From Rothia koreensis (GTDB lineage: Bacteria; Actinomycetota; Actinomycetes; Actinomycetales; Micrococcaceae), in the NCBI RefSeq assembly GCF_004136575.1, contig NZ_NOIQ01000006.1, positions 54,249 through 118,248 of the forward strand: a stretch of DNA of 64,000 nt, in the 5' to 3' direction. Position 1 is the stretch's first letter, and each line of letters begins with the position of its first letter. A program made the translations under genes and the position numbers. Below the pieces are notes generated by a model. The model saw only the letters and a list, made by a program, of their open reading frames with translations. It was not told the origin of the DNA and did no database searches. Shown here piece after piece: positions 16,778 through 25,506 of the stretch.

Positions 16778-17626
16778 ATGTCACGAGCATTCCGACAGGT
16801 CGACGTCTTCGCACCGGGACCGCAACCCGGAAACCCCGTTGCCGTGGTTCACGATGCCGACCGGCTCACGGACCAGCAGATGCAGACCTTCGCCCACTGG
16901 ACCAATCTCTCGGAGACCACGTTTCTCTTGAGGCCGACGCAGCCCGGTGCCGACTACAGAGTTCGCATCTTCACTCCCCAGAGGGAACTGCCCTTCGCGG
17001 GCCATCCCACGCTCGGCACGGCCCACGCGTGGCTCGAAGCCGGCGGCCGGCCCGGCTCCGAGACCGAGCTCGTCCAGGAGACCGCCGCCGGACTGATCAC
17101 GGTGCGCCGATCCGACGACGCGCTCTTCTTCGCGGCGCCGCCTCTGGTGCGGGACGAGCCCGCCGACGAGAGCACGCGAAGCACGGTTGCTCGGCTCCTC
17201 GATATCGACGTCGCCCGCATCGAAGCCATGCGCTGGATCGACAACGGCCCCGGGTGGGTCGGCGTCGTCCTTCCCTCGGCCGATGACGTGCTCGGCCTCC
17301 GACCGCGCATGAGCGAGATCGGAGAGAGCCAGTTCAAGATCGGCGTCGTGGGATTCTTCGACTCTCCCGATTCCCCCGCGGACGTGGAGGTGCGCGCCTT
17401 CGGCGCGGGTGACGGCAGTCAGGAAGATCCGGTCACGGGAAGCCTCAACGCGGGATTGGCGCAGTGGCTGATTCGTGAGGGACGAGCCCCCGCCACCTAC
17501 GTGGCACGCCAGGGCACGGCCCTGGGTCGACGCGGCATGGTTCGCGTCGAGGCCGATCACGAGAACGTGTGGGTGGGAGGGGCCACCCGAACGATCATCC
17601 GAGGCTCGGTCGATGCGTTCGGGTAG
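16778..17626 (+). CDS. PhzF-family isomerase-like protein
   Basis: A 282-aa protein with the diaminopimelate-epimerase-like fold of PhzF. The start region (FRQVDVFAPGPQPGNPVAVV), the catalytic Glu in NLSETTFLL (near residue 47), RELPFAGHPTLGTAHAWL and DPVTGSLNAGLAQWL are all typical. GAGAGGAAA precedes the ATG. No phenazine biosynthesis genes are near, so this is a stand-alone PhzF-like protein of unknown substrate. Confidence 0.88.
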   Translation: MSRAFRQVDVFAPGPQPGNPVAVVHDADRLTDQQMQTFAHWTNLSETTFLLRPTQPGADYRVRIFTPQRELPFAGHPTLGTAHAWLEAGGRPGSETELVQETAAGLITVRRSDDALFFAAPPLVRDEPADESTRSTVARLLDIDVARIEAMRWIDNGPGWVGVVLPSADDVLGLRPRMSEIGESQFKIGVVGFFDSPDSPADVEVRAFGAGDGSQEDPVTGSLNAGLAQWLIREGRAPATYVARQGTALGRRGMVRVEADHENVWVGGATRTIIRGSVDAFG

Positions 17627-17637
17627 CCCCACCGGCT

Positions 17638-18654
17638 TCAGTCCTGGATACGGACCACCATCTTGCCGGTATTGGCTCCCTGCATCATCGAGATGAAGGC
17701 GTCGGTCGCGTTGTCGAGGCCGTCGACGACGGTCTCGTCGTACCGGATCTTGCCCTCACGGATCCAGGCGCTCATCCGCTCCTGGAATTCGCCGGCGTAC
17801 TCCATGTAGTCGCTGACGATGAACCCCTTGAAGCCCAGCGACTGCTTGACGAAATTCGCCATGTTGTCCGGGCCCGGGTCCGGTTCCGTGTTGTTGTACT
17901 GGCTGATCGCACCGCACAGCGCCGCCCGGCCGTAACGGTTCAGAACATCCAGGGCGGCCTCGAGGTGGTCGCCGCCGACATTGTCGAAGTAGACGTCGAT
18001 GCCGTTCGGAGCTGCCTTGGGCAGCTGTTCCCGGATCGGTGCGTCCTTGTAGTTCAGCGCGACGTCGTACCCGTACTTCTGCACGAGCACGTCCGTCTTC
18101 TCCTTGCTCCCTGCCGAACCGATGACCTTCGACGCGCCGAGCAATTGGGCGATCTGGCCGACGGCCGAGCCCACGGCGCCGGCCGCGCCCGACACGAACA
18201 CGACGTCGTCCTCCTGCATCTTCGCGACCCGGGTGAGCCCGACGTACGCCGTCAGACCCGTGAGCCCCAGCATGCCGAGGTACAAGGACGGTGCAACCCC
18301 GGGGATCTCCGGGACCTCGTTGAACTGTCCTGCCGGAGCCTGAGCGACGTCGCGCCAACCGAACTGGTGCAGCACGAGGGCGCCCTCGGACAGGTCGTCG
18401 CTGCGGGATTCCACGACCTTGCCGACCGCTCCGCCGGTCATGGTCTCGCCGACCTCGAACGGTGCGACGTAGCTCTTGGCCGCGGACATCCGACCGCGCA
18501 TGTACGGGTCGACGGAGATGTACAGGTTCTGGACGCGAACCTCTCCCTCGGACAGGTCAGGAAGGTCGACCGACACGGTCTCGAAATTTTCTTCGGAGGG
18601 CCAGCCCTTGGGCCGGGACGCGAGTTGGATCTGCTTGCTGACTTGGGTAGTCAT
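17638..18654 (-). CDS. MDR-family NADP-dependent oxidoreductase
   Basis: A 338-aa zinc-free medium-chain reductase of the leukotriene-B4 12-hydroxydehydrogenase / CurA type. Signature parts are YISVDPYMRGRM, the LGLTGLTAYVGL segment, the nucleotide-binding VFVSGAAGAVGSAVGQIAQ and VYFDNVGG. Such enzymes reduce alpha,beta-unsaturated carbonyls with NADPH. It is convergent with phzF (11 nt apart) and divergent from the ABC-class ATPase gene. A TATAGT lies upstream as a possible -10. Confidence 0.88.
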   Translation of the reverse strand: MTTQVSKQIQLASRPKGWPSEENFETVSVDLPDLSEGEVRVQNLYISVDPYMRGRMSAAKSYVAPFEVGETMTGGAVGKVVESRSDDLSEGALVLHQFGWRDVAQAPAGQFNEVPEIPGVAPSLYLGMLGLTGLTAYVGLTRVAKMQEDDVVFVSGAAGAVGSAVGQIAQLLGASKVIGSAGSKEKTDVLVQKYGYDVALNYKDAPIREQLPKAAPNGIDVYFDNVGGDHLEAALDVLNRYGRAALCGAISQYNNTEPDPGPDNMANFVKQSLGFKGFIVSDYMEYAGEFQERMSAWIREGKIRYDETVVDGLDNATDAFISMMQGANTGKMVVRIQD

Positions 18655-18731
18655 AAATCAATTCCTCTCCAGTGATTTCGTGACCGACTATACTTCCAAG
18701 CACCGATGTCCCCGATCCGAATTAGCTATCA

Positions 18732-20420
18732 ATGAACCAAACCTCGCAGGATCTCAGGTCGTCTCTCCAGCGTCTCGACGGCAATGGGTACGGCGCCTAC
18801 AAACGCATCAGAGGCACCTACGACTTCGGGACCTTCGACCTCGCGATCGACCATGTGCAGTCCGACCCGTACGCCCCGCCGTCCTCGGCCCGTGTGATTC
18901 TTCCGCTGAACGGGACGTCGTTGCCCGAACATCTGGAGAACGAGCCCGAGGAGCGCGTCGCCGCCGCGGACTTCATCGCACGTCATCTCACCAAGACTCT
19001 GTGCGGATGCTCCTACCGCGGCATCAATATCACCAAACCGGGCCAAGAGGTTCTCGAGCGGTCCAGCGTGGTGGTCCGGCCTGATTCGGTCGAGGTTCGC
19101 CTCTCGGTTTCTCTGCCGGCGGCGGGGCGCCGCATCAAAGGGCGGGCCGCGGCGCACCTTTTGACGGACGACCTGCCCGAACTCGTTCAGGGATCCGCAC
19201 TGTTGGACGGTTTGGATCCCGAGGCCCTCGAGCGCCACATGGAGCTGTACACGGACCAGCTCGCGCTCCAGGCCGAGCTGAAGGAGCGCGGTCTCATATC
19301 CTTCGTGGGCGACGACGCCGTTCTTCCCCGCGCATCGGGCAACTCCGACGTGCCCCTTCGTGACGCCGTGGCCTTCCGCTCCCCCGACAGCATGCGAGTC
19401 GACTTCTCGCTGCCCAGCGGGCGGACGGTGTCCGGCATGGGCGTCCCCCGCGGGATCACGGTGATCGTGGGCGGCGGCTACCACGGAAAATCCACCCTGC
19501 TCAGGGCCATGGAACGCGGGGTGTACCCGCATATCGGTGGCGACGGCCGCGAGTGGGTCCTGACTGTGCCCGATGCGATGAGCATCCGTGCCGAAGACGG
19601 ACGGGCCGTCACCGGCACGGACATCTCGCCTTTCATCTCGAACCTGCCGTCCGGCGCCGACACCTCTCATTTCACGACCACGAATGCCTCCGGCTCGACG
19701 TCGCAGGCCGCCAATCTGGCGGAATCCTTGGAAATCGGGACGTCGCTGCTCCTCATCGACGAAGACACCTCGGCCACCAACTTCATGATTCGCGACCCGG
19801 CGATGCGACAGCTCATCCCCTCGGGCTCCGAACCGATCACCCCCTTTGTCGAACGCATCCGCCCCCTGCTGGATGAACGGGATATTTCGACGATCCTGGT
19901 GGCCGGAGGCACGGGGGCCTTCTTCGGCATGGCAGACCACGTCATCGCCATGGACGCATACACGCCCTCGGAGGTCACCGACCGGGCCCATCGCATTGCA
20001 GCCGACGACGCCTCCGAGAACGCGGGCACCACGGAATCGGCCGACAGTGTCTTCGTCGGGTCCGACGAGAGAATCCCCACGGCCGGCGCCTTGGACCCAT
20101 CGGACAAGAAAAAGAGCACCCGCGCCCGGGGGCTCGGGACGATTCAGGTAGGCCGGGAGGATATCGACGTCGCCTACCTTGCCCAGCTGGTCGATCCTTC
20201 ACAGACCAGCGCGATCGCCCAGTGCATCGAGGCGGTTTCGCGGGAACTGGACGGACAGCTGGGCTTCGTGGACGCCGTGGAGCGTGTCTGGCGTCGAATT
20301 CGGAAGAACGGCCTGGACGATCTGACCGGCGGTGGCCGGCCCCGCGGTGACCTGGCAATGCCCCGTCCGCAGGAAATCCATGGGGCCATCAGCAGGTACA
20401 GGAAACTGAAGCTGCGTTGA
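18732..20420 (+). CDS. ABC-class ATPase of the MRB1590 type
   Basis: A 562-aa ATPase of the 'predicted ATPase of the ABC class' family. The P-loop is VIVGGGYHGKSTLLRAME near residues 247-264; a signature-like segment TTTNASGSTSQAANLAESLE and Walker B LLLIDEDTSATNFMIRD follow. The only characterised relative I recall is trypanosome MRB1590, an RNA-editing-associated nucleotide-binding protein. The bacterial function is unknown, and an RNA role is inference. There are no membrane segments. No ribosome site is visible before the ATG. It is monocistronic, ended by a strong hairpin. Confidence 0.85.
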   Translation: MNQTSQDLRSSLQRLDGNGYGAYKRIRGTYDFGTFDLAIDHVQSDPYAPPSSARVILPLNGTSLPEHLENEPEERVAAADFIARHLTKTLCGCSYRGINITKPGQEVLERSSVVVRPDSVEVRLSVSLPAAGRRIKGRAAAHLLTDDLPELVQGSALLDGLDPEALERHMELYTDQLALQAELKERGLISFVGDDAVLPRASGNSDVPLRDAVAFRSPDSMRVDFSLPSGRTVSGMGVPRGITVIVGGGYHGKSTLLRAMERGVYPHIGGDGREWVLTVPDAMSIRAEDGRAVTGTDISPFISNLPSGADTSHFTTTNASGSTSQAANLAESLEIGTSLLLIDEDTSATNFMIRDPAMRQLIPSGSEPITPFVERIRPLLDERDISTILVAGGTGAFFGMADHVIAMDAYTPSEVTDRAHRIAADDASENAGTTESADSVFVGSDERIPTAGALDPSDKKKSTRARGLGTIQVGREDIDVAYLAQLVDPSQTSAIAQCIEAVSRELDGQLGFVDAVERVWRRIRKNGLDDLTGGGRPRGDLAMPRPQEIHGAISRYRKLKLR

Positions 20421-20431
20421 GATCATGCGCG

Positions 20432-20471
20432 TGGAGCGGGCACTACCCACAAAGGTAGTGCCCGCTCCACT
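20432..20471 (+). terminator. Strong hairpin terminator
   Basis: A perfect 17-bp stem (20432-20448 and 20455-20471) with a 6-nt loop, 11 nt after the stop of the ABC-class ATPase gene and before pspC. Confidence 0.85.
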
Positions 20472-20505
20472 GCGTCCGTCCCCGTGAGCCCCTAGCGTGG
20501 GAACC

Positions 20506-20691
20506 ATGGCACTCAAGAGATCACGCAATCACAAAGTCATCGCCGGCGTCTGCGGAGGCATCGCAGAGGCACTCGACTGGAGCCCGAACTGGGTCCGGTT
20601 CCTGTTCCTCCTGTCCTTCCTGATCCCCGGCCCACAGGCGATCTTCTACGTGGTGGCCTGGATCATCATCCCGAAGGAGAACAGAATCTAG
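20506..20691 (+). CDS. PspC-domain small membrane protein
   Basis: A 61-aa PspC-only protein: the N-terminal KVIAGVCGGIAEAL, DWSPNWVRFLFLLSF and a hydrophobic stretch ending in AWIIIPKENRI. It has one or two membrane segments. PspC domains occur in envelope-stress regulators. The ATG at 20506 is preferred over a GTG at 20497, since the shorter form begins right at the conserved MALKRSRNH. Its stop shares a CTAG with the stop of the convergent gene. Confidence 0.85.
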   Translation: MALKRSRNHKVIAGVCGGIAEALDWSPNWVRFLFLLSFLIPGPQAIFYVVAWIIIPKENRI

Positions 20692-22217
20692 GCCTTCTTC
20701 CGCAGCACGACCACGGCGTCCTCGAGAACCGCCGGATTCCCCTCGGGGTCGGCGGCCTCGCGCTTCCGGACCTCCTGGACCTCGGTCTCCCATTCGGGTC
20801 CGAGGTCCAGGGCCCGCACTTCCTCACCCAGATCGGGGAAGTCCGCGTCGTGATGATGTTCTGCCCACGGCGGAGGCGCCGCGTGGGACAGGAGGCATAT
20901 CCGGCCGCCACGGACCACGGCACGGCTTGCCCGCCGAAGGACGGCCACGCGGTCCAATGCCACGGGTGATTGGAAGAAACTGCCCGTGACCAGGTCGAGG
21001 TCCTCCGATGGCGTCCACTGCTCGAGGTCCTCGGCCACAAACGCGGCGCGATCCTCGAGCTGCGCGTCCCGGGCCGCCCCACGTGCCCGGTCGACGGCCG
21101 TCTCGGAGATATCGATCCCCGTGGCCTTCCACCCGCGGGCGGCGAGCCACAGCACGTCGCCACCTTCGCCGCACCCGAGATCCACCGCGCGCCCGGGCTC
21201 GATCCCATCGAGCAGGTCGACGAGGGTCGCATTCGCGTTCCCCGACCAGATCCTGTCCTGGGACCGGTACCTGCTCTCCCAGAAGTCCTTCGCGGGCTCG
21301 GGAGCGGCGTCGTCGAAGTCCTGCCCGACCAGGTACATGTTCACCATGCCTCCGGTCGTCGATCCCGCGCCCATCGTTCCCGGAACCGTCAGCGCCGGAT
21401 TGACGACATTGCCGATCGCCCAGAGCCCTGGGACCGAGGTGGCCCCGAACTCGTCCACGGACAGAAAGTTGCCCATGGGTCCGTCCGCTCGCTCCGGCCC
21501 CAGGGATTCGAGGAAATCGTCGTGCGGGCGGAAGGCTCCGCCGGCGAACAGGGCGTCGATGGGATACACGCCCTTCTCGGTGCGAACCTCCGTCAGGTCC
21601 TGCCCGGGACCGTCCACGCCGACCACCGGCTCAGGCACCAGGCGGACTCCCCGCGATTCGAGGCGCGCCTGGGTGACCGGGTCGACCCCGCCGATTCCGG
21701 AGGTGAAGACGGTCAGGTCCTCGGACCACTGCCGCAGCAACTCGGCCCGCATGATGTCGTGCGGGGCCGTGGCCAGCAGGCCGAGGCGCCGGTCGCCGAA
21801 TTCCCAGCCGTGGCAGTAGGGGCAGTGCAGTACGCTGGTTCCCCACCGTTCGGCCAGCCCCGGGATCTCGGGCAGAACGTCGGTCAGGCCCGTCGCCACG
21901 ACGACGGCGCGAGCGCCCCGTCGTTTCCCCTCGGTGTCCGTGAGTACGAAGTCGCGCCCGTCCCGGTCGACCCGCTCGACCCTGGCCTCGGCGAATTCGA
22001 CGCCGTAGGCTGCGACCTCCTCTCGTCCCTCGCGCAACAGCTGTGCCGGGTCCTTTCCTTCGTGCCCGAGCACTCCGTGCATGTGGTCCGCGAACCGGTT
22101 CCGCGGCATCCCTTCGTCCAGGACGAGAGCCCGACGCCGCGAGCGCCCCAGCATCAGCGCGGTGCTGAGCCCTGCGGACCCGCCGCCAACAACAATGACA
22201 TCCCATGTGTTTTCCAT
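20688..22217 (-). CDS. Thioredoxin-reductase-like flavoprotein fused to a SAM methyltransferase
   Basis: A 509-aa two-domain protein. Residues 1-310 are a class II flavoprotein oxidoreductase: FAD site VIVVGGGSAGLSTALMLG, redox-active CPYC in SVLHCPYCHGWE (near residue 133), and VPGLWAIGNV near the second FAD segment. Residues about 320-509 are a class I methyltransferase: AVDLGCGEGGDVLWLA, GIDISETAV, LDLVTGSFFQ. This fusion is known in actinobacteria and is read here directly from one open frame. The methyl acceptor is unknown; detoxification of an electrophile or metalloid is speculative. It is divergent from an XRE-cupin regulator. Confidence 0.88.
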   Translation of the reverse strand: MENTWDVIVVGGGSAGLSTALMLGRSRRRALVLDEGMPRNRFADHMHGVLGHEGKDPAQLLREGREEVAAYGVEFAEARVERVDRDGRDFVLTDTEGKRRGARAVVVATGLTDVLPEIPGLAERWGTSVLHCPYCHGWEFGDRRLGLLATAPHDIMRAELLRQWSEDLTVFTSGIGGVDPVTQARLESRGVRLVPEPVVGVDGPGQDLTEVRTEKGVYPIDALFAGGAFRPHDDFLESLGPERADGPMGNFLSVDEFGATSVPGLWAIGNVVNPALTVPGTMGAGSTTGGMVNMYLVGQDFDDAAPEPAKDFWESRYRSQDRIWSGNANATLVDLLDGIEPGRAVDLGCGEGGDVLWLAARGWKATGIDISETAVDRARGAARDAQLEDRAAFVAEDLEQWTPSEDLDLVTGSFFQSPVALDRVAVLRRASRAVVRGGRICLLSHAAPPPWAEHHHDADFPDLGEEVRALDLGPEWETEVQEVRKREAADPEGNPAVLEDAVVVLRKKA

Positions 22218-22233
22218 GATCTCGACGCTAGAC

Positions 22234-22264
22234 CTGAGAACTCAGATATGGCAAACTGTTTTGC
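22234..22264. promoter_or_regulatory. Two small palindromes in the divergent XRE promoter region
   Basis: CTGAG-AA-CTCAG (22234-22245) and GCAAA-CTGT-TTTGC (22251-22264) sit in the 70-bp gap between the flavoprotein-methyltransferase and XRE genes. TGGCAA recurs at 22249 and 22270. These are candidate operator sites of the XRE regulator for both directions. Confidence 0.45.
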
Positions 22265-22287
22265 TGAAATGGCAAGGAGTGATTTCT

Positions 22288-22860
22288 GTGGACGAACAGT
22301 TGTCCAAGGTGGGCCCACGACTGCGGGCGGCACGGCAACGGCTGGGATGGACCCTGGATGAGCTGGCGGATCGCGCAGGCTTGTCCGTGAGCACGCTGTC
22401 CAGGCTCGAGTCCGGCAAGCGACAATCGAGCCTCGAATTGTTGCTGCCCCTGACCCGGCAGCTCGGCATCGGGATCGACGAGCTCGTCCGCGCGGACACC
22501 CCGGACCCGCGGGTTCGTCGTCGCGCATACCGTCGTAACGGGACGCTCATCGCGCCCCTGAGCCCGGAGGCTTCGCCCGTCAACGCATTCAAGATGACCT
22601 ACCCACCGCAGAGCACGTTGTCCGAACCGGGAGTGCACCCTGGGTTCGACTGGGTGTATGTGCTGTCGGGAACCCTGCGGCTGCGACTCGGGGACGACGA
22701 GCTCACGCTCCACCCCGGCGAAGCGGCCGAATTCGACACCACCACCCCGCACAGCATGTGCGCTGCCGGGCCCCAGGCAGCCGAGGTCATCAGCATCTTC
22801 AACCGGGACGGTGCACGCTTTCACACCCACGGGGCGGATGGGTTCCCGGATGACGACTAG
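22288..22860 (+). CDS. XRE-family regulator with cupin domain
   Basis: A 190-aa protein with an N-terminal helix-turn-helix (LRAARQRLGWTLDELADRAG, LSVSTLSRLESGKR) and a C-terminal cupin at about 105-180 (PGFDWVYVLSGTLRLRLGDD, HPGEAAEFDTTTPH). The GTG at 22288 was chosen because AAGGAG stands eight bases upstream; upstream in-frame codons run into the divergent gene's promoter. The cupin probably binds a small ligand. Its 3' end overlaps the transporter gene by 11 bases, so that transporter is its likely target. Confidence 0.87.
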   Translation: MDEQLSKVGPRLRAARQRLGWTLDELADRAGLSVSTLSRLESGKRQSSLELLLPLTRQLGIGIDELVRADTPDPRVRRRAYRRNGTLIAPLSPEASPVNAFKMTYPPQSTLSEPGVHPGFDWVYVLSGTLRLRLGDDELTLHPGEAAEFDTTTPHSMCAAGPQAAEVISIFNRDGARFHTHGADGFPDDD

Positions 22861-23902
22861 GGTGTCTTCGTTCCGAAACCGGATGGAAAAGTACCAGGTC
22901 TGGGCATACCTGCTCGCCATTGCGATCGGCCTCGGTCTCGGCCTGTGTCTTCCCGGCTCCCGGCCATTCGCCGAGGCGCTGATATGGCCCGGGCTCGCCC
23001 TCCTGATGTATGCGACGTTCTCTCAGGTATCCCTGACCGAGATTCCGCACGCGGTCCGGGACGGTCGGTTCCTGGCGGCGGCGCTGGTCGGCAACTTTCT
23101 TCTGATCCCGTTGGCGGCGTGGGGACTGCTCCACTGGGCGCCGGACTCTCCCGCCGCCCGTCTGGGCCTTCTCCTGACATTGGTGGCGCCCTGCACGGAT
23201 TGGTTCATCACTTTCACCCACCTGGGTCGCGGGGATTCCGTCCGTGCCACGGCTCTGGCGCCCCTGAACATGCTCATTCAGCTGCCGCTCGTACCCTTGT
23301 ACATCAGCCTGTTCGGCCGCGATTCCGCCGGACCGATCCTGACTGCCGGCGCCGTGATCCCGGCCGCCGCCGTCATCCTGGTTCCGTTGGCGACGGTCGC
23401 GGGCACTGAGGTTCTGATGTCGCGGGTCTCCCGCGCGGAGGGCCCCGAACGTTCGCACGGGCACCGAGGGCGACGCTCCGTGGCCCTCGGCCGGCGTGCC
23501 GCTCTGTGGCATGAGAAGCTCGGCGTCCTGCCCGTACCGCTCCTCGCCGCGGTCATCCTGTGCGTGATGACATCGCACGCGGGCGAGGTCGTGGCGTCGC
23601 TGGAGCTGTTGCCGCAGGTCGGACGCGTGTGCGTGGCCTACCTGGTGGTTGCCCTGGTCCTGGCCAAGGCCATGGCCAGCGCCCTGCACATGACGAAGGA
23701 GCCCTCACGCACCCTGGCTTTCACCTTCGGTACGCGGAACTCCTTCGTCGTTCTGCCCCTCGCGCTCGCTCTTCCCGCCGGGTGGGGCCTGGCGGCCGTC
23801 GTCGTGATCTTGCAGTCGATCATCGAGTTGCTCGGGATGATCGTTTTCCTGTGGTTCGTTCCCCGGATCCTCTTTCCGGGCGACGACGTCGCGGCCGGTT
23901 AG
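22850..23902 (+). CDS. BASS-superfamily transporter (bile-acid/ACR3-like)
   Basis: A 350-aa protein with about ten membrane segments. ALLMYATFSQVSLTEIP and TLVAPCTDWFITFTHLGRGD, plus SRTLAFTFGTRNSFVVLPLA, match the bile acid:Na+ symporter / arsenite ACR3 superfamily. Annotation of relatives as arsenic resistance is common, but the substrate cannot be read here and no arsR or arsC is near. A central charged segment (about 195-225, RSHGHRGRRS) forms a cytoplasmic loop. The start at 22850 overlaps the XRE gene; ATG 22883 is an alternative. Confidence 0.78.
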   Translation: MTTRVSSFRNRMEKYQVWAYLLAIAIGLGLGLCLPGSRPFAEALIWPGLALLMYATFSQVSLTEIPHAVRDGRFLAAALVGNFLLIPLAAWGLLHWAPDSPAARLGLLLTLVAPCTDWFITFTHLGRGDSVRATALAPLNMLIQLPLVPLYISLFGRDSAGPILTAGAVIPAAAVILVPLATVAGTEVLMSRVSRAEGPERSHGHRGRRSVALGRRAALWHEKLGVLPVPLLAAVILCVMTSHAGEVVASLELLPQVGRVCVAYLVVALVLAKAMASALHMTKEPSRTLAFTFGTRNSFVVLPLALALPAGWGLAAVVVILQSIIELLGMIVFLWFVPRILFPGDDVAAG

Positions 23903-25305
23903 CGCGCCGCCCCGGCCACGGGCTCGAAGACCGGAACCTTGCCCGTCTCCGGGACATCGGTTCCGCGCAGGGACGCGCCCTTGGTCTCCTTCATGAACAG
24001 GGACGCGACGAAGCCAATCAGGCAGGCACCCATCATGTAATAGGCCGGGACCAGGTCGTTGCCCGTCGCACCGATCAGGGCCTCGTTGACCATGGGCGAG
24101 GTACCGCCGAAGATCATCGTCGAGACGTTGTAGGAGATGGCAAAGCCGGCGTAGCGCACCGGGGCGGGGAACATGGCCGGGAACGTCGCCGAAATGGTGC
24201 TGAGCTGAGGAATGTAGAGCAGGCCCAGCACCGCGAAGCCGATCAGCGCGAACCAGAACCCCTGGGCCATGAGCATGTACATCGGCACGGCCAGCACGAA
24301 CAAGGCGATCATCGAGGTGAACCACATCGGTTTGCGGCCGATCTTGTCCGAGAGCGCTCCGCCGAGGGGCATCACGAGCATCATGGCGAACTGGGCGATG
24401 AACATGACCGTCAGGGTCGTGGAGCTCTCCATGCCGACCGAGCTCTCCAAATAGGTGGGCATGTAGGTCAACAACGTGTAGTTGACGACGTTGACTGCCA
24501 CGACGAGACCGAACACGATCGACATCTGACGGAAGTGGCCGGTGAACAGGTCCCTGAGTCCGCCGCCCATGGAGCTTTCCCTCTGCGTGTCCTCGAGCTC
24601 CTCGAAGATCGGCGATTCGGAGAGTTTGGACCTCAGGTACCAACCGATCAGGCCGAGGGGACCCGCGACGAGGAACGGAACGCGCCATCCCCATTCCATC
24701 ATCGTGTCGTTGCCGAGCGTGAGCTCACCGATCAGCACGATCAGCGAGCCGAAGGCGAAACCTCCGAGAGTCCCGAATTCGAGGAAGCTTCCGTAGAATC
24801 CGCGACGCTTGTCCGGGGCGTACTCGGCCATGAAGGTCGCAGCACCCCCGTATTCGCCGCCGGAGGAGAAGCCCTGGATGACACGCAGGACGGCCAGCGT
24901 GATCGGTGCGAAGACTCCGATGGTATTCACATCGGGGATCAGGCCGATGCAGAAGGTCGCCCCCGCCATGAGCACGATCGTCATGGCCAGCACGCCCTTG
25001 CGCCCGAGCTTGTCGCCGATCGGCCCCCAGATTATGCCACCAATGGGTCGCATGATGAACGAGAGGGCGAGCAGGGACAGCGTCCAGAGCTGCCCGTTTC
25101 CCCCAGGGAAGAAGTGATGCGTCAGGTAGGCGGTGGACACCGCGTAGAGACCGTAATCGAACCACTCCGTGGCGTTGCCGATCGCCGATGCTCCCACGGC
25201 CTTCCGAACCGTCTTCAGGTCCGGTTCCACCGGGGCGGGCGCGGTCGAGGGGTCGCTGACGCTGGTACGACTCGCGTGAATATGGTTCTTCGATTCCTGT
25301 GCCAT
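23899..25305 (-). CDS. MHS-family MFS metabolite:H+ symporter
   Basis: A 468-aa transporter with twelve predicted segments. The AIGNATEWFDYGLYA start of segment 1, the motif GDKLGRKGVLAMT, and IQGFSSGGEYGGAATFMAEY define the metabolite:H+ symporter (ProP/KgtP/ShiA) group. It takes up an osmolyte or organic acid; the exact substrate is not determinable. The start at 25305 has no strong ribosome site, and an ATG 14 codons upstream is possible. It overlaps the convergent BASS gene by four bases. Confidence 0.88.
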   Translation of the reverse strand: MAQESKNHIHASRTSVSDPSTAPAPVEPDLKTVRKAVGASAIGNATEWFDYGLYAVSTAYLTHHFFPGGNGQLWTLSLLALSFIMRPIGGIIWGPIGDKLGRKGVLAMTIVLMAGATFCIGLIPDVNTIGVFAPITLAVLRVIQGFSSGGEYGGAATFMAEYAPDKRRGFYGSFLEFGTLGGFAFGSLIVLIGELTLGNDTMMEWGWRVPFLVAGPLGLIGWYLRSKLSESPIFEELEDTQRESSMGGGLRDLFTGHFRQMSIVFGLVVAVNVVNYTLLTYMPTYLESSVGMESSTTLTVMFIAQFAMMLVMPLGGALSDKIGRKPMWFTSMIALFVLAVPMYMLMAQGFWFALIGFAVLGLLYIPQLSTISATFPAMFPAPVRYAGFAISYNVSTMIFGGTSPMVNEALIGATGNDLVPAYYMMGACLIGFVASLFMKETKGASLRGTDVPETGKVPVFEPVAGAAR

Positions 25306-25506
25306 AGTTGGCCAATGCCTCGCTGTAGACCCAACCGCACTCATGCGGCGTACTTTGTCCCGACTGACGCTAGAGGGAGGGTCTGTGACAGTCAACACGA
25401 ATACGGGCCCTCGGAACCGGTATTCCGCGGTATAGATGGGAAGTAGGCTGATGAAATTAATTTTGGGACGACACCTCACTTCCGCGCGGTGAGACGCGAC
25501 TGCCTC

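Noticed and set aside
25413..25440. GGAACC upstream of the ECF sigma gene as a possible autoregulated ECF promoter
   Set aside because: No convincing -10 (GTT or CGTC-like) at 16-17 bp spacing was found, so it was not called.
23560..25446. 628-codon plus-strand frame opposite the MHS transporter
   Set aside because: Composition is His/Arg/Gln/Glu-rich as typical of antisense shadows; the minus-strand transporter explains the region.
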